A stretch of DNA of 25,793 nucleotides. Origin: JAHEEL01 sp963785245 (GTDB lineage Bacteria; Actinomycetota; Acidimicrobiia; Spongiisociales; UBA5794). The DNA lies in the NCBI GenBank assembly GCA_963785245.1, contig CAWAUO010000020.1, forward strand, positions 1-25,793, read 5' to 3'. This document shows positions 1-8,049 of the stretch, one piece after another (position 1 is the first letter of the stretch; each line of letters opens with the position of its first letter). Under the pieces are notes generated by a model, which did not search any database, was not told the origin of the DNA, and saw only the letters and a list, made by a program, of their open reading frames with translations. A program made the translations under genes and the position numbers.

Positions 1-203
1 CACGGCGTCTCAGAGCACACATCAACGTCATCCCGCTCAACCCGACGCCGCTCAGCCCTGATCGGCCCTCGAATGCCGACCGCATCCACGGCTTCGTCGC
101 AACGCTGCTCGCGAGCGGCGCCAACGCCACGCTGCGAGACACGCGTGGCCAGGAGATCGACGCCGCTTGCGGACAACTCCGACTGCGCCGAGGCACCGAG
201 TAG
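1..203 (+). CDS. rlmN: 23S rRNA (adenine-2503-C2)-methyltransferase, C-terminal fragment
   Basis: This is the 3' end of a gene that begins before the window. The frame starts at base 3 and stops at TAG 201-203. The visible 66 residues contain HINVIPLNP, then DTRGQEIDAACGQLR, which match the end of RlmN/Cfr radical SAM methyltransferases. In that family the Cys of the AACGQL motif is the one methylated during catalysis (Cys355 in E. coli), and it is present here. RlmN methylates A2503 of 23S rRNA (and some tRNAs) using two SAM molecules; the CxxxCxxC cluster lies upstream, outside the window. The stop is 27 bases before bcp, so the two could be co-transcribed. Identification is firm for so short a piece. 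Confidence 0.88.
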   Translation, partial: RRLRAHINVIPLNPTPLSPDRPSNADRIHGFVATLLASGANATLRDTRGQEIDAACGQLRLRRGTE

Positions 204-230
204 CCTCCTCTATCCAAGGAGGGGACATCT

Positions 231-695
231 ATGCGACTCGAATCAGGACAGCCGGCGCCGCCATTCAGTGGTATCGACCACGATGGCAATACGGTGACGT
301 TTGAGGATTTCGCGGGCCGTCGCGTCGTCCTGTACTTCTATCCGGCCGCGTTCACGCCGGGATGTACCACCGAATCATGCGACTTCCGCGATCGCTACCA
401 GACGTTTGCGGACGCGGGCTACGAGATCGTCGGATTGAGCCCCGACGAACCCGACGAACTCGCCCGGTTCCGCGCGGAGCACGACCTGCCGTTCCCGCTC
501 GTTTCGGACCCGGACCACGCGATCGCCGACGCATACGGCGCCTGGGGCATCAAAAAGAACTACGGACGCGAATACGAGGGACTCATTCGTTCGACGATCG
601 TCATCGCCGACGACGGGACCATCGAACACGCCTGGTACAACGTCAAGGCGACGGGCCATGCCCAGCGGGTCGCTGGATCGGTGGTGGAAGGATGA
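231..695 (+). CDS. bcp: Thioredoxin-dependent peroxiredoxin, BCP/PrxQ family
   Basis: A 154-residue peroxiredoxin that reduces hydrogen peroxide and organic hydroperoxides in the cytoplasm using thioredoxin. The signature FYPAAFTPGCTTESCDFRD holds the peroxidatic Cys45 and, five residues on, the resolving Cys50, the same spacing as in E. coli Bcp, so an atypical two-Cys mechanism is expected. The C-terminal half keeps the usual SDPDHAIADAYGAWG and STIVIADDGTI segments. Length is normal. The start is fixed by AAGGAGGGG at 216-224, six bases before ATG. The stop TGA overlaps the galU start as ATGA, so translation of the two genes is probably coupled although their functions are unrelated. Confidence 0.95.
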   Translation: MRLESGQPAPPFSGIDHDGNTVTFEDFAGRRVVLYFYPAAFTPGCTTESCDFRDRYQTFADAGYEIVGLSPDEPDELARFRAEHDLPFPLVSDPDHAIADAYGAWGIKKNYGREYEGLIRSTIVIADDGTIEHAWYNVKATGHAQRVAGSVVEG

Positions 696-1558
696 GCATC
701 CGCACTGCACTCTTCCCGGTCGGTGGACTCGGCACGCGTTTCCTCCCTGCGACGAAGGCCGTGCCGAAGGAGATGCTCCCGGTCGTCGACAAGCCCCTGA
801 TCCAGTACGCGGTCGAGGAAGCACGCGATGCCGGAATCGAGAACTTCGTATTCATCACCGCTCACGGCAAGGTCGCGGTGGAGAACCACTTCGATCGCAA
901 TCTCGAACTCGAGCGGTTCCTCACCGAACGAGGGAACAGCCACATGGTCGACCTCGCCCGGATCGACGGCACGACGCCGGGGCGGATCGCCTACGTCCGC
1001 CAAATGGAGGCCCTCGGACTCGGCCACGCCGTCTGGTGCGCGCGCAACCTGATCGGCCACGAACCGTTCGCGGTGCTCCTCGCCGATGAACTCCTCCGCG
1101 GAGACCGGCCCCCGCTGCTCGACCTCATCGACGTTCACGAGGAGACCGGCGGCAACGTGATCTCGGTCATGGAGGTCCCGAGGGACGAGACCGGGTCATA
1201 CGGGATCATCACACCCGGAGCCGAGGACGGTCGGGTCATCGAAGTCGAGGGACTCGTCGAGAAGCCGGATCCGGCTGATGCTCCATCGCAGTACGCCGCG
1301 ATTGGCAGATACGTCCTCGAACCGGGAGTGATGGACATCCTGGCCCTCGGCAAGGAGGGGGCCGGCGGCGAGATCCAACTGACCGACGCGCTCACCAGTC
1401 TGATCGGCGGCCTGCCATTCCACGCCGTCGTGCATGACGGACCGCGCTACGACTGTGGGAACAAGATCGGCTTCCTCGAAGCGAACGTCGCACTGGCGCT
1501 CGAACGGGACGACCTCGGCGGCGACGTCGAAGCCACACTCCGCCAACTCCTCCCCTGA
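692..1558 (+). CDS. galU: UTP--glucose-1-phosphate uridylyltransferase
   Basis: A 288-residue nucleotidyltransferase that makes UDP-glucose from UTP and glucose-1-phosphate, feeding cell-wall polysaccharide, glycolipid and trehalose synthesis. The N-terminus has the GalU nucleotide-binding signature GGLGTRFLPATKAVPKEML (residues 11-29) followed by VDKPLIQYAVEEA. Further on are VEKP and the IGRYVL segment typical of bacterial GalU. Size matches the family. The ATG start overlaps the bcp stop by four bases, which decides the start; longer in-frame upstream extensions run through bcp in another frame and are not real. The stop is followed immediately by a palindromic repeat (1560-1718) that may act as transcript end or be a mobile repeat. 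Confidence 0.95.
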   Translation: MSIRTALFPVGGLGTRFLPATKAVPKEMLPVVDKPLIQYAVEEARDAGIENFVFITAHGKVAVENHFDRNLELERFLTERGNSHMVDLARIDGTTPGRIAYVRQMEALGLGHAVWCARNLIGHEPFAVLLADELLRGDRPPLLDLIDVHEETGGNVISVMEVPRDETGSYGIITPGAEDGRVIEVEGLVEKPDPADAPSQYAAIGRYVLEPGVMDILALGKEGAGGEIQLTDALTSLIGGLPFHAVVHDGPRYDCGNKIGFLEANVALALERDDLGGDVEATLRQLLP

Positions 1559-1559
1559 C

Positions 1560-1718
1560 GCTGCGAACCCAGGGTTCTCCACCTCGTATGTGACGCCGAC
1601 AGCCCGCGGAATAGCCGCGGGCGGCGCAGATCTCCATTCTGTGGGCCCACGGCGCCAAATGGAAAGCCGAGAACCCTGGGTTCGCAGCCTTGTATGTGAC
1701 GCCGACAGCCCGCGGAAT
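1560..1718. repeat. Intergenic palindromic repeat pair between galU and tal
   Basis: Two 48-bp copies (1565-1612 and 1671-1718) match at all but five positions. Each starts with the palindrome GAACCCWGGGTTC and continues with TATGTGACGCCGACAGCCC. Because the core is palindromic, the first copy also forms a perfect 20-bp inverted repeat (1560-1579 with 1669-1688). A further perfect 8-bp hairpin GCCCGCGG/CCGCGGGC spans 1602-1622. The element begins two bases after the galU stop. The structure resembles REP/BIME-type or MITE-like intergenic elements; which class is unknown. It could also end the galU transcript, although no T-run follows. Confidence 0.8.
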
Positions 1719-1780
1719 GGGCGAGCGAGCATCATGCGTCCGTGAATCTGCGAGAATCCACGTCAATCCCACCCGCCAAT

Positions 1781-1785
1781 GGAGG
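1781..1785 (+). promoter_or_regulatory. Ribosome binding site that sets the tal start
   Basis: GGAGG lies six bases before ATG 1792. The open frame extends upstream to an ATG at 1690, but that stretch runs through the palindromic repeat and lacks transaldolase homology, so 1792 is the real start. Confidence 0.8.
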
Positions 1786-1791
1786 CAAGCG

Positions 1792-2868
1792 ATGTCCAAG
1801 CTGAAGGAACTCGGAGCAGCAGGTCAGAGCGTCTGGCTCGACTTCATCCGTCGTGACATGGTGTCGAATGGCGAACTCGACGCCCTCATCGAAGAGGGAG
1901 TCACGGGTGTCACATCGAACCCTTCGATCTTCGAAGCAGCCATCGCCGGTTCCGACCTCTACGACGAGACGATCGCGTCCGCCGATGGTGACCCGCTCGC
2001 CGTCTTCGAATCACTCGCAATCGCCGATGTGCAAGGCGCCGCCGACGCACTGCGCGGCGTATACGACGCCACGGACGGCTTTGACGGCTATGTCAGCCTT
2101 GAGGTTTCCCCGACCCTCGCCGACGATGCCGAGGCGACGATCGCAGACGCCCGCCGCCTCTGGGATCGTGTCGACCGCCCCAACCTCATGATCAAGGTCC
2201 CGGCGACCACGGCCGGAATCGTCGCCATCGAGGAGCTCATCGCTGCGGGCATCAACGTCAATGCCACGCTGATGTTCAGCATGGAGGACTACGAGAACGT
2301 CGCCATGGCGTACGTCCGGGGTGCCGAACGCACCGAAGTCCCCGAGCGAATCGCGTCGGTGGCGTCGTTCTTCGTGAGTCGCGTCGACAACACCATCGAC
2401 GCCGAACTCGACGCGATCGGCACCGACGAGGCGCTCGCCCTCCGGGGCATCGCCGCGGTGGCGAATGCAAAACTCGCCTACCGCCGCTACCAGGAAATCT
2501 TCGACGGAGAACCGTTCGCTGTCGCTCGTGCACGGGGCGCTCGCCCGCAGCGTCCCCTGTGGGCTTCGACCTCGACCAAGAACCCGGCCTACTCAGATGT
2601 GCTCTACGTCGACGAACTCATCGGCCCCAACACGGTCAACACCATTCCGCCGGCAACCGTCGACGCCTTCCGCGATCACGGAACGATCGACGCCACTGCG
2701 CTGACGACCGACGTTGCCGGAGCCGAGGCGCACATCGAGAGACTCGCCGCTCTGGGCGTCGACGTCGACGGCATCACGGCTGCGCTGCAGGTCGATGGCG
2801 TCGCATCGTTCGCCAAGGCGTTCGATGGGCTCCTTGCCGCGATTGAAGAGCAGCAAGGCCGGTCATGA
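1792..2868 (+). CDS. tal: Transaldolase
   Basis: A 358-residue transaldolase of the long actinobacterial/cyanobacterial type. It transfers a dihydroxyacetone unit between sedoheptulose-7-phosphate and glyceraldehyde-3-phosphate in the non-oxidative pentose phosphate pathway. Signature one, GVTSNPSIFEAAI, lies at about residues 39-51. The Schiff-base lysine is Lys135 in NLMIKVPATTAGI. The C-terminal part carries LWASTSTKNPAYSDVLYVDELIGPNTVNTIPP, with the conserved Ser-Thr-Lys. The stop overlaps the pgi start (ATGA), so the pair is translationally coupled. In many relatives these two activities are fused in one polypeptide; here they are separate genes. Confidence 0.95.
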   Translation: MSKLKELGAAGQSVWLDFIRRDMVSNGELDALIEEGVTGVTSNPSIFEAAIAGSDLYDETIASADGDPLAVFESLAIADVQGAADALRGVYDATDGFDGYVSLEVSPTLADDAEATIADARRLWDRVDRPNLMIKVPATTAGIVAIEELIAAGINVNATLMFSMEDYENVAMAYVRGAERTEVPERIASVASFFVSRVDNTIDAELDAIGTDEALALRGIAAVANAKLAYRRYQEIFDGEPFAVARARGARPQRPLWASTSTKNPAYSDVLYVDELIGPNTVNTIPPATVDAFRDHGTIDATALTTDVAGAEAHIERLAALGVDVDGITAALQVDGVASFAKAFDGLLAAIEEQQGRS

Positions 2869-4460
2869 CCGTCGCTGTCGCGATCGACGCGGGCGATCTC
2901 CAGCCTTCGATCGACGCCAGGCTCGCTGCCTGGAGCAAGGCGGAATTCGGCGTGCGTCTTTGGGACCGCGATCCGACCCTGTGGTTTGACCCGCCGCGCG
3001 ATGAGATCGCGAACCGACTCGGTTGGCTCACGCCGGGTGGGCGAGAGGGCCTCGGCCCGATCAAGGCGTTCGCCTCCGACGCAACGGCCGAAGGACTCAC
3101 TGACGTCGTGCTCCTCGGCATGGGTGGATCGAGTCTCGCCCCCGAGGTGTTCACTTCCGTGTTCAGCGACGTCGACGGACCGAAACTGACGGTCCTCGAC
3201 TCGACGCACCCCGATGCGGTCGAACGCGTCGCCGACGCCGTCGATCCAGCTACCACGCTGTTCATCGTTGCATCGAAGTCTGGGGGGACGCTCGAAACCC
3301 TCTCGTTCTTCCGGTACCTCTGGGCACGAACGAGCGACACCGTCGAGAATCCGGGAAGCCGCTTCGTTGCGATTACCGATCCCGGCTCATCGCTGGCCGA
3401 CCTCGCCAGCGAGCGAAACTTCCGGGCCGTGTTCCTCGCTCCCCCGGACGTGGGTGGACGCTTCTCAGCCCTGATCGAGTTCGGCCTCGTGCCTGCGGCA
3501 CTCATCGGCGTCGACGTGAGCCGCCTCCTGGCGGCGACGGACGAAGCCGCGTTCGCGTGCGGACCGGACGTGCCCGTCGAAGACAACCCTGCGCTTCGCC
3601 TCGGTGCGGCGCTCGGCGAGTTCGCGCTCGCCGGGAGAGACAAGGTGGTCTTCGAACCGCAACCGCAATTCGCTGCCTTCCCGGCATGGATCGAGCAACT
3701 CGTCGCCGAGTCGCTCGGCAAAGACGGCAAGGGGATCTTGCCCGTGGCCAACGCCAGTCCGTCACCGGCGTCCGACCGTCTGCCGTTCGTGGTCGGTCTT
3801 GGCGGAGCGGTTTCGGAGAAGCAGCCGTCGATCACGATGACGCTCGACAATGTGTACGACCTCGGTGCCGCCATGTACATCCTGGAGATGGCGACGGCCG
3901 CTGCCGGCGCCATCCTCGATGTCCATCCGTTCGATCAGCCTGACGTGCAACTGGCGAAGTCGCTCGCCCACACAGCAATGACGGATGGTATTGACGGAAT
4001 CGACGTCGACGAGTGGTCGCTCGATACGGACGACACGGTCGCACATCTCAGGACGCTTCTGTCGTCTGCAGGACCCGGCGGCTACGTCGCCATCCAGGCC
4101 TACCTCCCGGCGAACGGGGTGACGGTGCAACGACTCGATGTGATTGCCGACACCATCGCTGAAGGGACCGGCGCTGTCGTCACGATCGGCATCGGCCCGA
4201 GGTTCCTCCACTCAACCGGCCAGTTCCACAAAGGCGGACCGGCCGGCGGCGTATTCCTCCAGATCGTCGACCACCCGACGAACGACCTCAAGGTACCGGA
4301 GACCGAGTTCACGTTCGGCGAGTTGATCGCCGCCCAGTCATTCGGCGACCAGGCCGCCCTGAAGGATCGTGGTCGTCCGGTCGGCATGATCTGTCTCGGC
4401 GACGCCGGAGCAGCCGACCTTCCTCGTCTCAAGGAAGCGATCACAGCGGCACTGACATAG
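2865..4460 (+). CDS. pgi: Glucose-6-phosphate isomerase, type usually found next to or fused with transaldolase
   Basis: A 531-residue phosphosugar isomerase interconverting glucose-6-phosphate and fructose-6-phosphate. The two SIS-like halves show the phosphate-binding segments GMGGSSLAPEVF (residues 85-96) and VASKSGGTLETLSFF (135-149), and a GPRFLHSTGQFHKGGP motif at 444-459. These differ from classic E. coli Pgi (which has SKTFTT) and match the isomerase half of the bifunctional transaldolase/Pgi proteins of actinobacteria. The ATG overlaps the tal stop. The pair lets fructose-6-phosphate from transaldolase recycle into glucose-6-phosphate for zwf, which lies about 14 kb away in this window. 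A strong hairpin at 4501-4533 follows the stop. Confidence 0.92.
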   Translation: MTVAVAIDAGDLQPSIDARLAAWSKAEFGVRLWDRDPTLWFDPPRDEIANRLGWLTPGGREGLGPIKAFASDATAEGLTDVVLLGMGGSSLAPEVFTSVFSDVDGPKLTVLDSTHPDAVERVADAVDPATTLFIVASKSGGTLETLSFFRYLWARTSDTVENPGSRFVAITDPGSSLADLASERNFRAVFLAPPDVGGRFSALIEFGLVPAALIGVDVSRLLAATDEAAFACGPDVPVEDNPALRLGAALGEFALAGRDKVVFEPQPQFAAFPAWIEQLVAESLGKDGKGILPVANASPSPASDRLPFVVGLGGAVSEKQPSITMTLDNVYDLGAAMYILEMATAAAGAILDVHPFDQPDVQLAKSLAHTAMTDGIDGIDVDEWSLDTDDTVAHLRTLLSSAGPGGYVAIQAYLPANGVTVQRLDVIADTIAEGTGAVVTIGIGPRFLHSTGQFHKGGPAGGVFLQIVDHPTNDLKVPETEFTFGELIAAQSFGDQAALKDRGRPVGMICLGDAGAADLPRLKEAITAALT

Positions 4461-4500
4461 GAGAGGCGCCTTTGGTCTCCAATGCCAGCGGTGCCGACGC

Positions 4501-4533
4501 GTTGAAGGGCCGCCCGATGGGCGGCCCTTCAAC
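4501..4533. terminator. Bidirectional hairpin terminator between pgi and the SLH gene
   Basis: A perfect 15-bp inverted repeat (4501-4515 with 4519-4533) around the 3-base loop GAT lies between convergent genes. The stem has a GC-rich core, GGGCCGCCC, and A/T-containing outer ends. There is no clean U-tract in either direction, which is common in high-GC actinobacteria. Confidence 0.85.
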
Positions 4534-4556
4534 AGTCGTCTTCGGTTCTCGACGGA

Positions 4557-6353
4557 CTACGCGAGACCGAGCGCCCGGACGAGGAAGGTGGCCATCTGAC
4601 CACGGGTCACCAGGTCCTGTGGGCTGTACGTGGTCGCCGACGTGCCGACGGTGATGTCGGCGGCGTAGATCGCCTCGATGTCACCCTGGAAGACCGACGA
4701 CGAGATGTCCGTGAACGGTGTGGCTCCACCAGCGCCGAGCTGGAAAGCCCGGTTGATGAACGCCGCCATCTGACCGCGTGTGACGCTGGCCTCTGGGAAG
4801 TACTTCCCGCCACTGCCAACCGTGATCCCGTACTGGGCAATCGAGTTGATATCGTCCTCGAAGATCGAGCCGTCATCGTCCGTGAAGAAGTCCCTATCCG
4901 AGAGCGGAAGGTTCAACGCACGGCGCAGGAAGGCTGCCATCTGACCGCGGGTTACGTCGTCATCCGGCCGATACGACCCATCCACGTACCCCTGCGTGAT
5001 TCCCAGGTTGGCCATCTTGATGATGTTGTCACGGTGCACCGACTCCGCGATATCCGAGAAGCCACCAAGGCCTTCCGAGACACCGACGATCAGCGTGAAC
5101 GTGCTCGGGAAGGACCCGATCGCGTACACGAAGGTGTTCGCACCTTCAGCAACCGGAAGCGCTACCGATCCTGAAGCCGGAAACACCTGCGAACCGCTGC
5201 CGGGAGGCGAGTTCAACGTCACCTCATAGGTTGCGGCAGGCACATCCGCCGCTCCACCTTCACCGTTTTCGACGTCCGAGAAGAGCACGCCACCGTTGGC
5301 GAGCACGTCGACTGCCGGGGCCTCAGCGGTGTGACGAACCGTCACGCGGCCCTCACCGTCGTCCGTCGCTGACAGGTCGTCGATGAACACCGATGCAGTT
5401 GGGTTACCGCTCGCATCGAGGTGGGCAACAACAGATGCGTTTGCGCCCTTCGGCACTGCGACGCCCGAAGCGACGATCGCTGCTGCATCACTGAGCGGGT
5501 CGGCGCCCGCGGCGTAGATCGAGATGTCGTAGGTCCCGGCCGGCAGGAGCAGCCGAGGAGTGATGGTCTCGGGTGCAAAGCTCGGGATAGTCAGGTTGCC
5601 GTCGATATAGACGTCGACCGTCAACCCAGGCACGCCATGAACGATGCTCACGTTGCCATAGCCCGACGGAGCGCCGAGCGTGATCACCTGAGGGACAACC
5701 GTGAAGTCGCCGGGTGCGCCGCCGGCATCACCGATGGCGTAGGCGATCACTGCGGTGTTGGTGCTGACGGGCACGGGGATCGTCCCGGTGCTCGGGAACA
5801 CCTGGGTAGCGGTACCGGCCAGATTGATGCTGACGCCATAGGTGCCGGGAGGAACATCAGCAGCGCCCGACTCGCCGTTCTCCACTCCAGCGAAGAGGAC
5901 GGCGCCTCCCGCAAGGATGTCGACCGCCGGAGCCTTGGCGAGGTGACGAGCCGTGACTCGGCCCTGCCCCACGTTGCTCAGCGTCGTGTCATTGTTGAAG
6001 ACCGAGATCGTTGGTACTCCCGACGCGTCGAGGTTCGCCACCGCAGTGACGTTGCCGCCGGATGGGAGGGCAATCTCGCCGGCGAGAATCGGGGTGTCGG
6101 TCGACGGAACGTCGCCGTCCGCCATGATCTCAACTTCGTAGCTTGCCGCCGGCAACTCGAGTGGGCCAGCAAGAGTCGTGAACTCGAAATCGTCAATCGT
6201 CAGGTCACCGTCAACATACACGTCGACAATCGCACCTGGAATACCGTGTAGAACGCTCAGCTCAGCCTTCCCCGGACTGGCAGCGGACGCGGGGGCCACC
6301 GCGAGCGCTGCAAGCATGAAGACGGCCAAGAGCACCGTGATAGTTCGTCGCAT
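4557..6353 (-). CDS. Secreted surface protein with two DUF4397 units and three SLH domains
   Basis: A 598-residue exported protein. Residues 1-24 form a Sec signal peptide (basic MRR, hydrophobic core, PASA-A cleavage site). Residues about 33-222 and 235-424 are two homologous DUF4397 units; each opens with an HG(I/V)PG..VDVY(V/I)DG strand and has a second RH.A.APAVD(I/V)LA.GG strand about 100 residues later. The C-terminus holds three SLH repeats (about 432-480, 487-537, 547-596), each ending in VTRGQMA(A/T)F, which would anchor the protein to a secondary cell-wall polymer. The start is set by AGGAG six bases before ATG 6353; the longer frame upstream lacks a signal peptide. Function is unknown: probably an S-layer-associated or adhesive/structural protein. 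A 227-bp leader separates it from the next gene, so it probably has its own promoter. Confidence 0.9.
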   Translation of the reverse strand: MRRTITVLLAVFMLAALAVAPASAASPGKAELSVLHGIPGAIVDVYVDGDLTIDDFEFTTLAGPLELPAASYEVEIMADGDVPSTDTPILAGEIALPSGGNVTAVANLDASGVPTISVFNNDTTLSNVGQGRVTARHLAKAPAVDILAGGAVLFAGVENGESGAADVPPGTYGVSINLAGTATQVFPSTGTIPVPVSTNTAVIAYAIGDAGGAPGDFTVVPQVITLGAPSGYGNVSIVHGVPGLTVDVYIDGNLTIPSFAPETITPRLLLPAGTYDISIYAAGADPLSDAAAIVASGVAVPKGANASVVAHLDASGNPTASVFIDDLSATDDGEGRVTVRHTAEAPAVDVLANGGVLFSDVENGEGGAADVPAATYEVTLNSPPGSGSQVFPASGSVALPVAEGANTFVYAIGSFPSTFTLIVGVSEGLGGFSDIAESVHRDNIIKMANLGITQGYVDGSYRPDDDVTRGQMAAFLRRALNLPLSDRDFFTDDDGSIFEDDINSIAQYGITVGSGGKYFPEASVTRGQMAAFINRAFQLGAGGATPFTDISSSVFQGDIEAIYAADITVGTSATTYSPQDLVTRGQMATFLVRALGLA

Positions 6354-6579
6354 TGCTTGCTCCTCTTCTTTGGCGGAGAACTTCCCCACCTGAAACGTGT
6401 TCGGAACCAGACCGTGAAGTGGATGAAATCCCTGCAGGTCTCTGCTGTTTTTCGCGGTCTGCCTGCGGCGGAACGTCGCGAACACCGACCAAGACGATCG
6501 AACACGAGGAGCATGCGGCAACGCTTCCCTTGGCGCGTATGGCGGAATCGGCGCGAACGGACGGAGCTGTGCCTCCGGT
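6354..6579 (-). other. Leader/intergenic region upstream of the SLH gene
   Basis: No gene is seen between the SLH gene start and the stop of the DUF2461 gene. It contains the ribosome binding site AGGAG (plus-strand 6360-6364) and presumably a promoter, but I see no convincing -35/-10 pair. Open frames crossing it have no recognisable product. Confidence 0.5.
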
Positions 6580-7272
6580 CTAGAACGGCAGGCCGAGCGA
6601 GCGAGTTAGAAACTCCATGTAGGCGGCAGCGTTCCGACTCATCCCCGCATACTGCTCAAGGAAGTCGGGTGCCGTCACCGACTTGCGCGATACCTTGGTC
6701 GAAGCGATGAAGTCCTTGCGCTTGAGATCCTCGATCAACGGATTGTCCGGATCGAACCCTCGCGGCGGCCGCTTCAACGACTCGCCTTCCATCGCGTAGA
6801 TCGAGGCGAAATCCGGGTCGGTCGTCACCGCCGTCCAGACCTTTGGCCGGTCGACAATGCCCTGTCGGATCGCGAGCGCCGACGGACCATCGGGCCGCCA
6901 GAGCCCGACGCCCACGAAGCTCCCCGTGGGATCGAGGTGCAGGTAGAACCCGGGAGCATGCGCGTCCTTGGCCGCCTCATGCCGGAACTGGATCCCCATA
7001 TGCGTCTTGTATGGCGTTTTGTCTTTCGAGAACCTGGTGTCCCGGTAGATCCGGAATAGTGATCCCCCGACGGTGCGATCGTCGGCGACGAAGTGCGGGC
7101 TGATCTCATGGAGATAGGGTTCGAAGTCGCGGATGAACTGGAGGCCCTCATCCTTGACATAGCGGTCGTAGCGGTCCCGATTCTCCGCGAACCACTCTCG
7201 GTTGTTGTTCGCAGCGAGATCGGTGAGATAGGTGAACAGTGCCGGCCGGAAGGAGCGATTCGTAGATGGCAT
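6580..7272 (-). CDS. DUF2461 (TIGR02453) family protein
   Basis: A 230-residue cytoplasmic protein of the DUF2461 family, present in many bacteria and fungi without an established activity. Family hallmarks visible are the N-terminal FLTDLAANNNREWFAENRDRY-like segment (here LTDLAANNNREWFAENRD), LFRIYRDTRFSKDKTPYKTHMG at about 91-112, and GFYLHL...GVGLWRPD. Length is normal. ATG 7272 is preceded on the minus strand by AGGTTGGG. It lies 53 bases downstream of the DUF190 gene on the same strand, so it may be the last gene of the crcB transcript, although nothing links it to fluoride. Confidence 0.9.
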   Translation of the reverse strand: MPSTNRSFRPALFTYLTDLAANNNREWFAENRDRYDRYVKDEGLQFIRDFEPYLHEISPHFVADDRTVGGSLFRIYRDTRFSKDKTPYKTHMGIQFRHEAAKDAHAPGFYLHLDPTGSFVGVGLWRPDGPSALAIRQGIVDRPKVWTAVTTDPDFASIYAMEGESLKRPPRGFDPDNPLIEDLKRKDFIASTKVSRKSVTAPDFLEQYAGMSRNAAAYMEFLTRSLGLPF

Positions 7273-7325
7273 GCGCCCAACCTATCAATGCCGGCAAGCG
7301 GATGGAAGGGGTTCGGACCGCCGGC

Positions 7326-7670
7326 TCAGCCTGCCGATGGCGGCCGGTGGACGTCGACCGGAGTCGTCGTGATCACGGCCTCCCCTGCCATTTCCACCAG
7401 GCGCGGCAGCACGGCTTCGATCCTCTCGACCGTATCGACCGCTTCGATGACCAGCGGCAGATCCTCGGAGAGTCGAAGCACATGAGTGGTGTGGAGGACT
7501 GCTGAACCGCCGTATCCAGCCACGCCGCGTATGACGGTGGCACCGGATATCCCGGCCGCCAGGAGAACGTCGACGATGGCTTCGTCGAGCGGATGACCGT
7601 CATCGCGATCGCTCTCGGAGATGTAGATGCGAAGCAGCCGGCCGTCGGGAGTGGTCGCCATGTGTCCCAT
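7326..7670 (-). CDS. DUF190 (PII-like) protein of the CrcB operon
   Basis: A 114-residue protein of the DUF190 family, which has a PII-like ferredoxin fold and is often encoded beside CrcB fluoride channels. Recognisable segments are LLRIYISESDR, GISGATVIRGVAGYGGSAVLHT and LPLVIEAVDTVERIEAVLPRL. Its role is not settled; a regulatory or ligand-sensing function for the channel is an inference from context. The start may be ATG 7670, one base after the upstream crcB stop, or ATG 7661 three codons later; neither has a strong Shine-Dalgarno site. Confidence 0.88.
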   Translation of the reverse strand: MGHMATTPDGRLLRIYISESDRDDGHPLDEAIVDVLLAAGISGATVIRGVAGYGGSAVLHTTHVLRLSEDLPLVIEAVDTVERIEAVLPRLVEMAGEAVITTTPVDVHRPPSAG

Positions 7671-7671
7671 G

Positions 7672-8049
7672 CTAGAACCACTGACCGATCGTCAACCCGA
7701 GACCGGCAAGAGCAACACCTGCGATCAGGGGGATTGCGAGATTCTCAGCGGCGCGCCGGAGACCGGCTCCGCCACCGGACTCGGCAGCCAGGACGGTCTC
7801 GACCATCCAGGTCGAGAACGTCGAGTAGCCGCCGAGAAAACCAACACCGGCACCGAGCAGGACAAGGTCCGGAATGTCCCGCCCAACGGCGACGCCAAGC
7901 AGCAGCCCCGCTCCCAGGGCACCGGTGAGGTTGACGACGAGGGTGCCGACCGGGAACGTGGTGCGCCACAGACGCTGAACCGCCCCGGACACGCCGTACC
8001 GGGCAAGGGCTCCCAGGGCGCCGAACGCACCGATGACCACCCACGTCAC
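7672..8049 (-). CDS. crcB: Fluoride exporter/channel CrcB (Fluc), second subunit
   Basis: A 125-residue membrane protein with four predicted helices. Fluc hallmarks are GALGALARYGVS near the N-terminus, FPVGTLVVNLTGALGAGLLLG with the conserved Asn, and GFLGGYSTFSTWMVE, the phenylalanine/serine-threonine track lining the fluoride pore. Fluc channels pass fluoride out of the cell. The GTG start at 8049 overlaps the upstream crcB stop (GTGA), which is why I chose it over the long in-frame extension. Two adjacent divergent crcB genes usually encode a heterodimeric channel. Confidence 0.92.
   Translation of the reverse strand: MTWVVIGAFGALGALARYGVSGAVQRLWRTTFPVGTLVVNLTGALGAGLLLGVAVGRDIPDLVLLGAGVGFLGGYSTFSTWMVETVLAAESGGGAGLRRAAENLAIPLIAGVALAGLGLTIGQWF

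Noticed and set aside
2774..3913. A 379-codon minus-strand frame opposite pgi.
   Set aside because: Ser/Arg/Pro-rich and motif-free; antisense to a firm isomerase gene.
4461..4500. Possible small gene between pgi and the hairpin.
   Set aside because: No open frame of convincing length ends before the terminator; the frame starting at 4472 runs through it into the antisense of the SLH gene.
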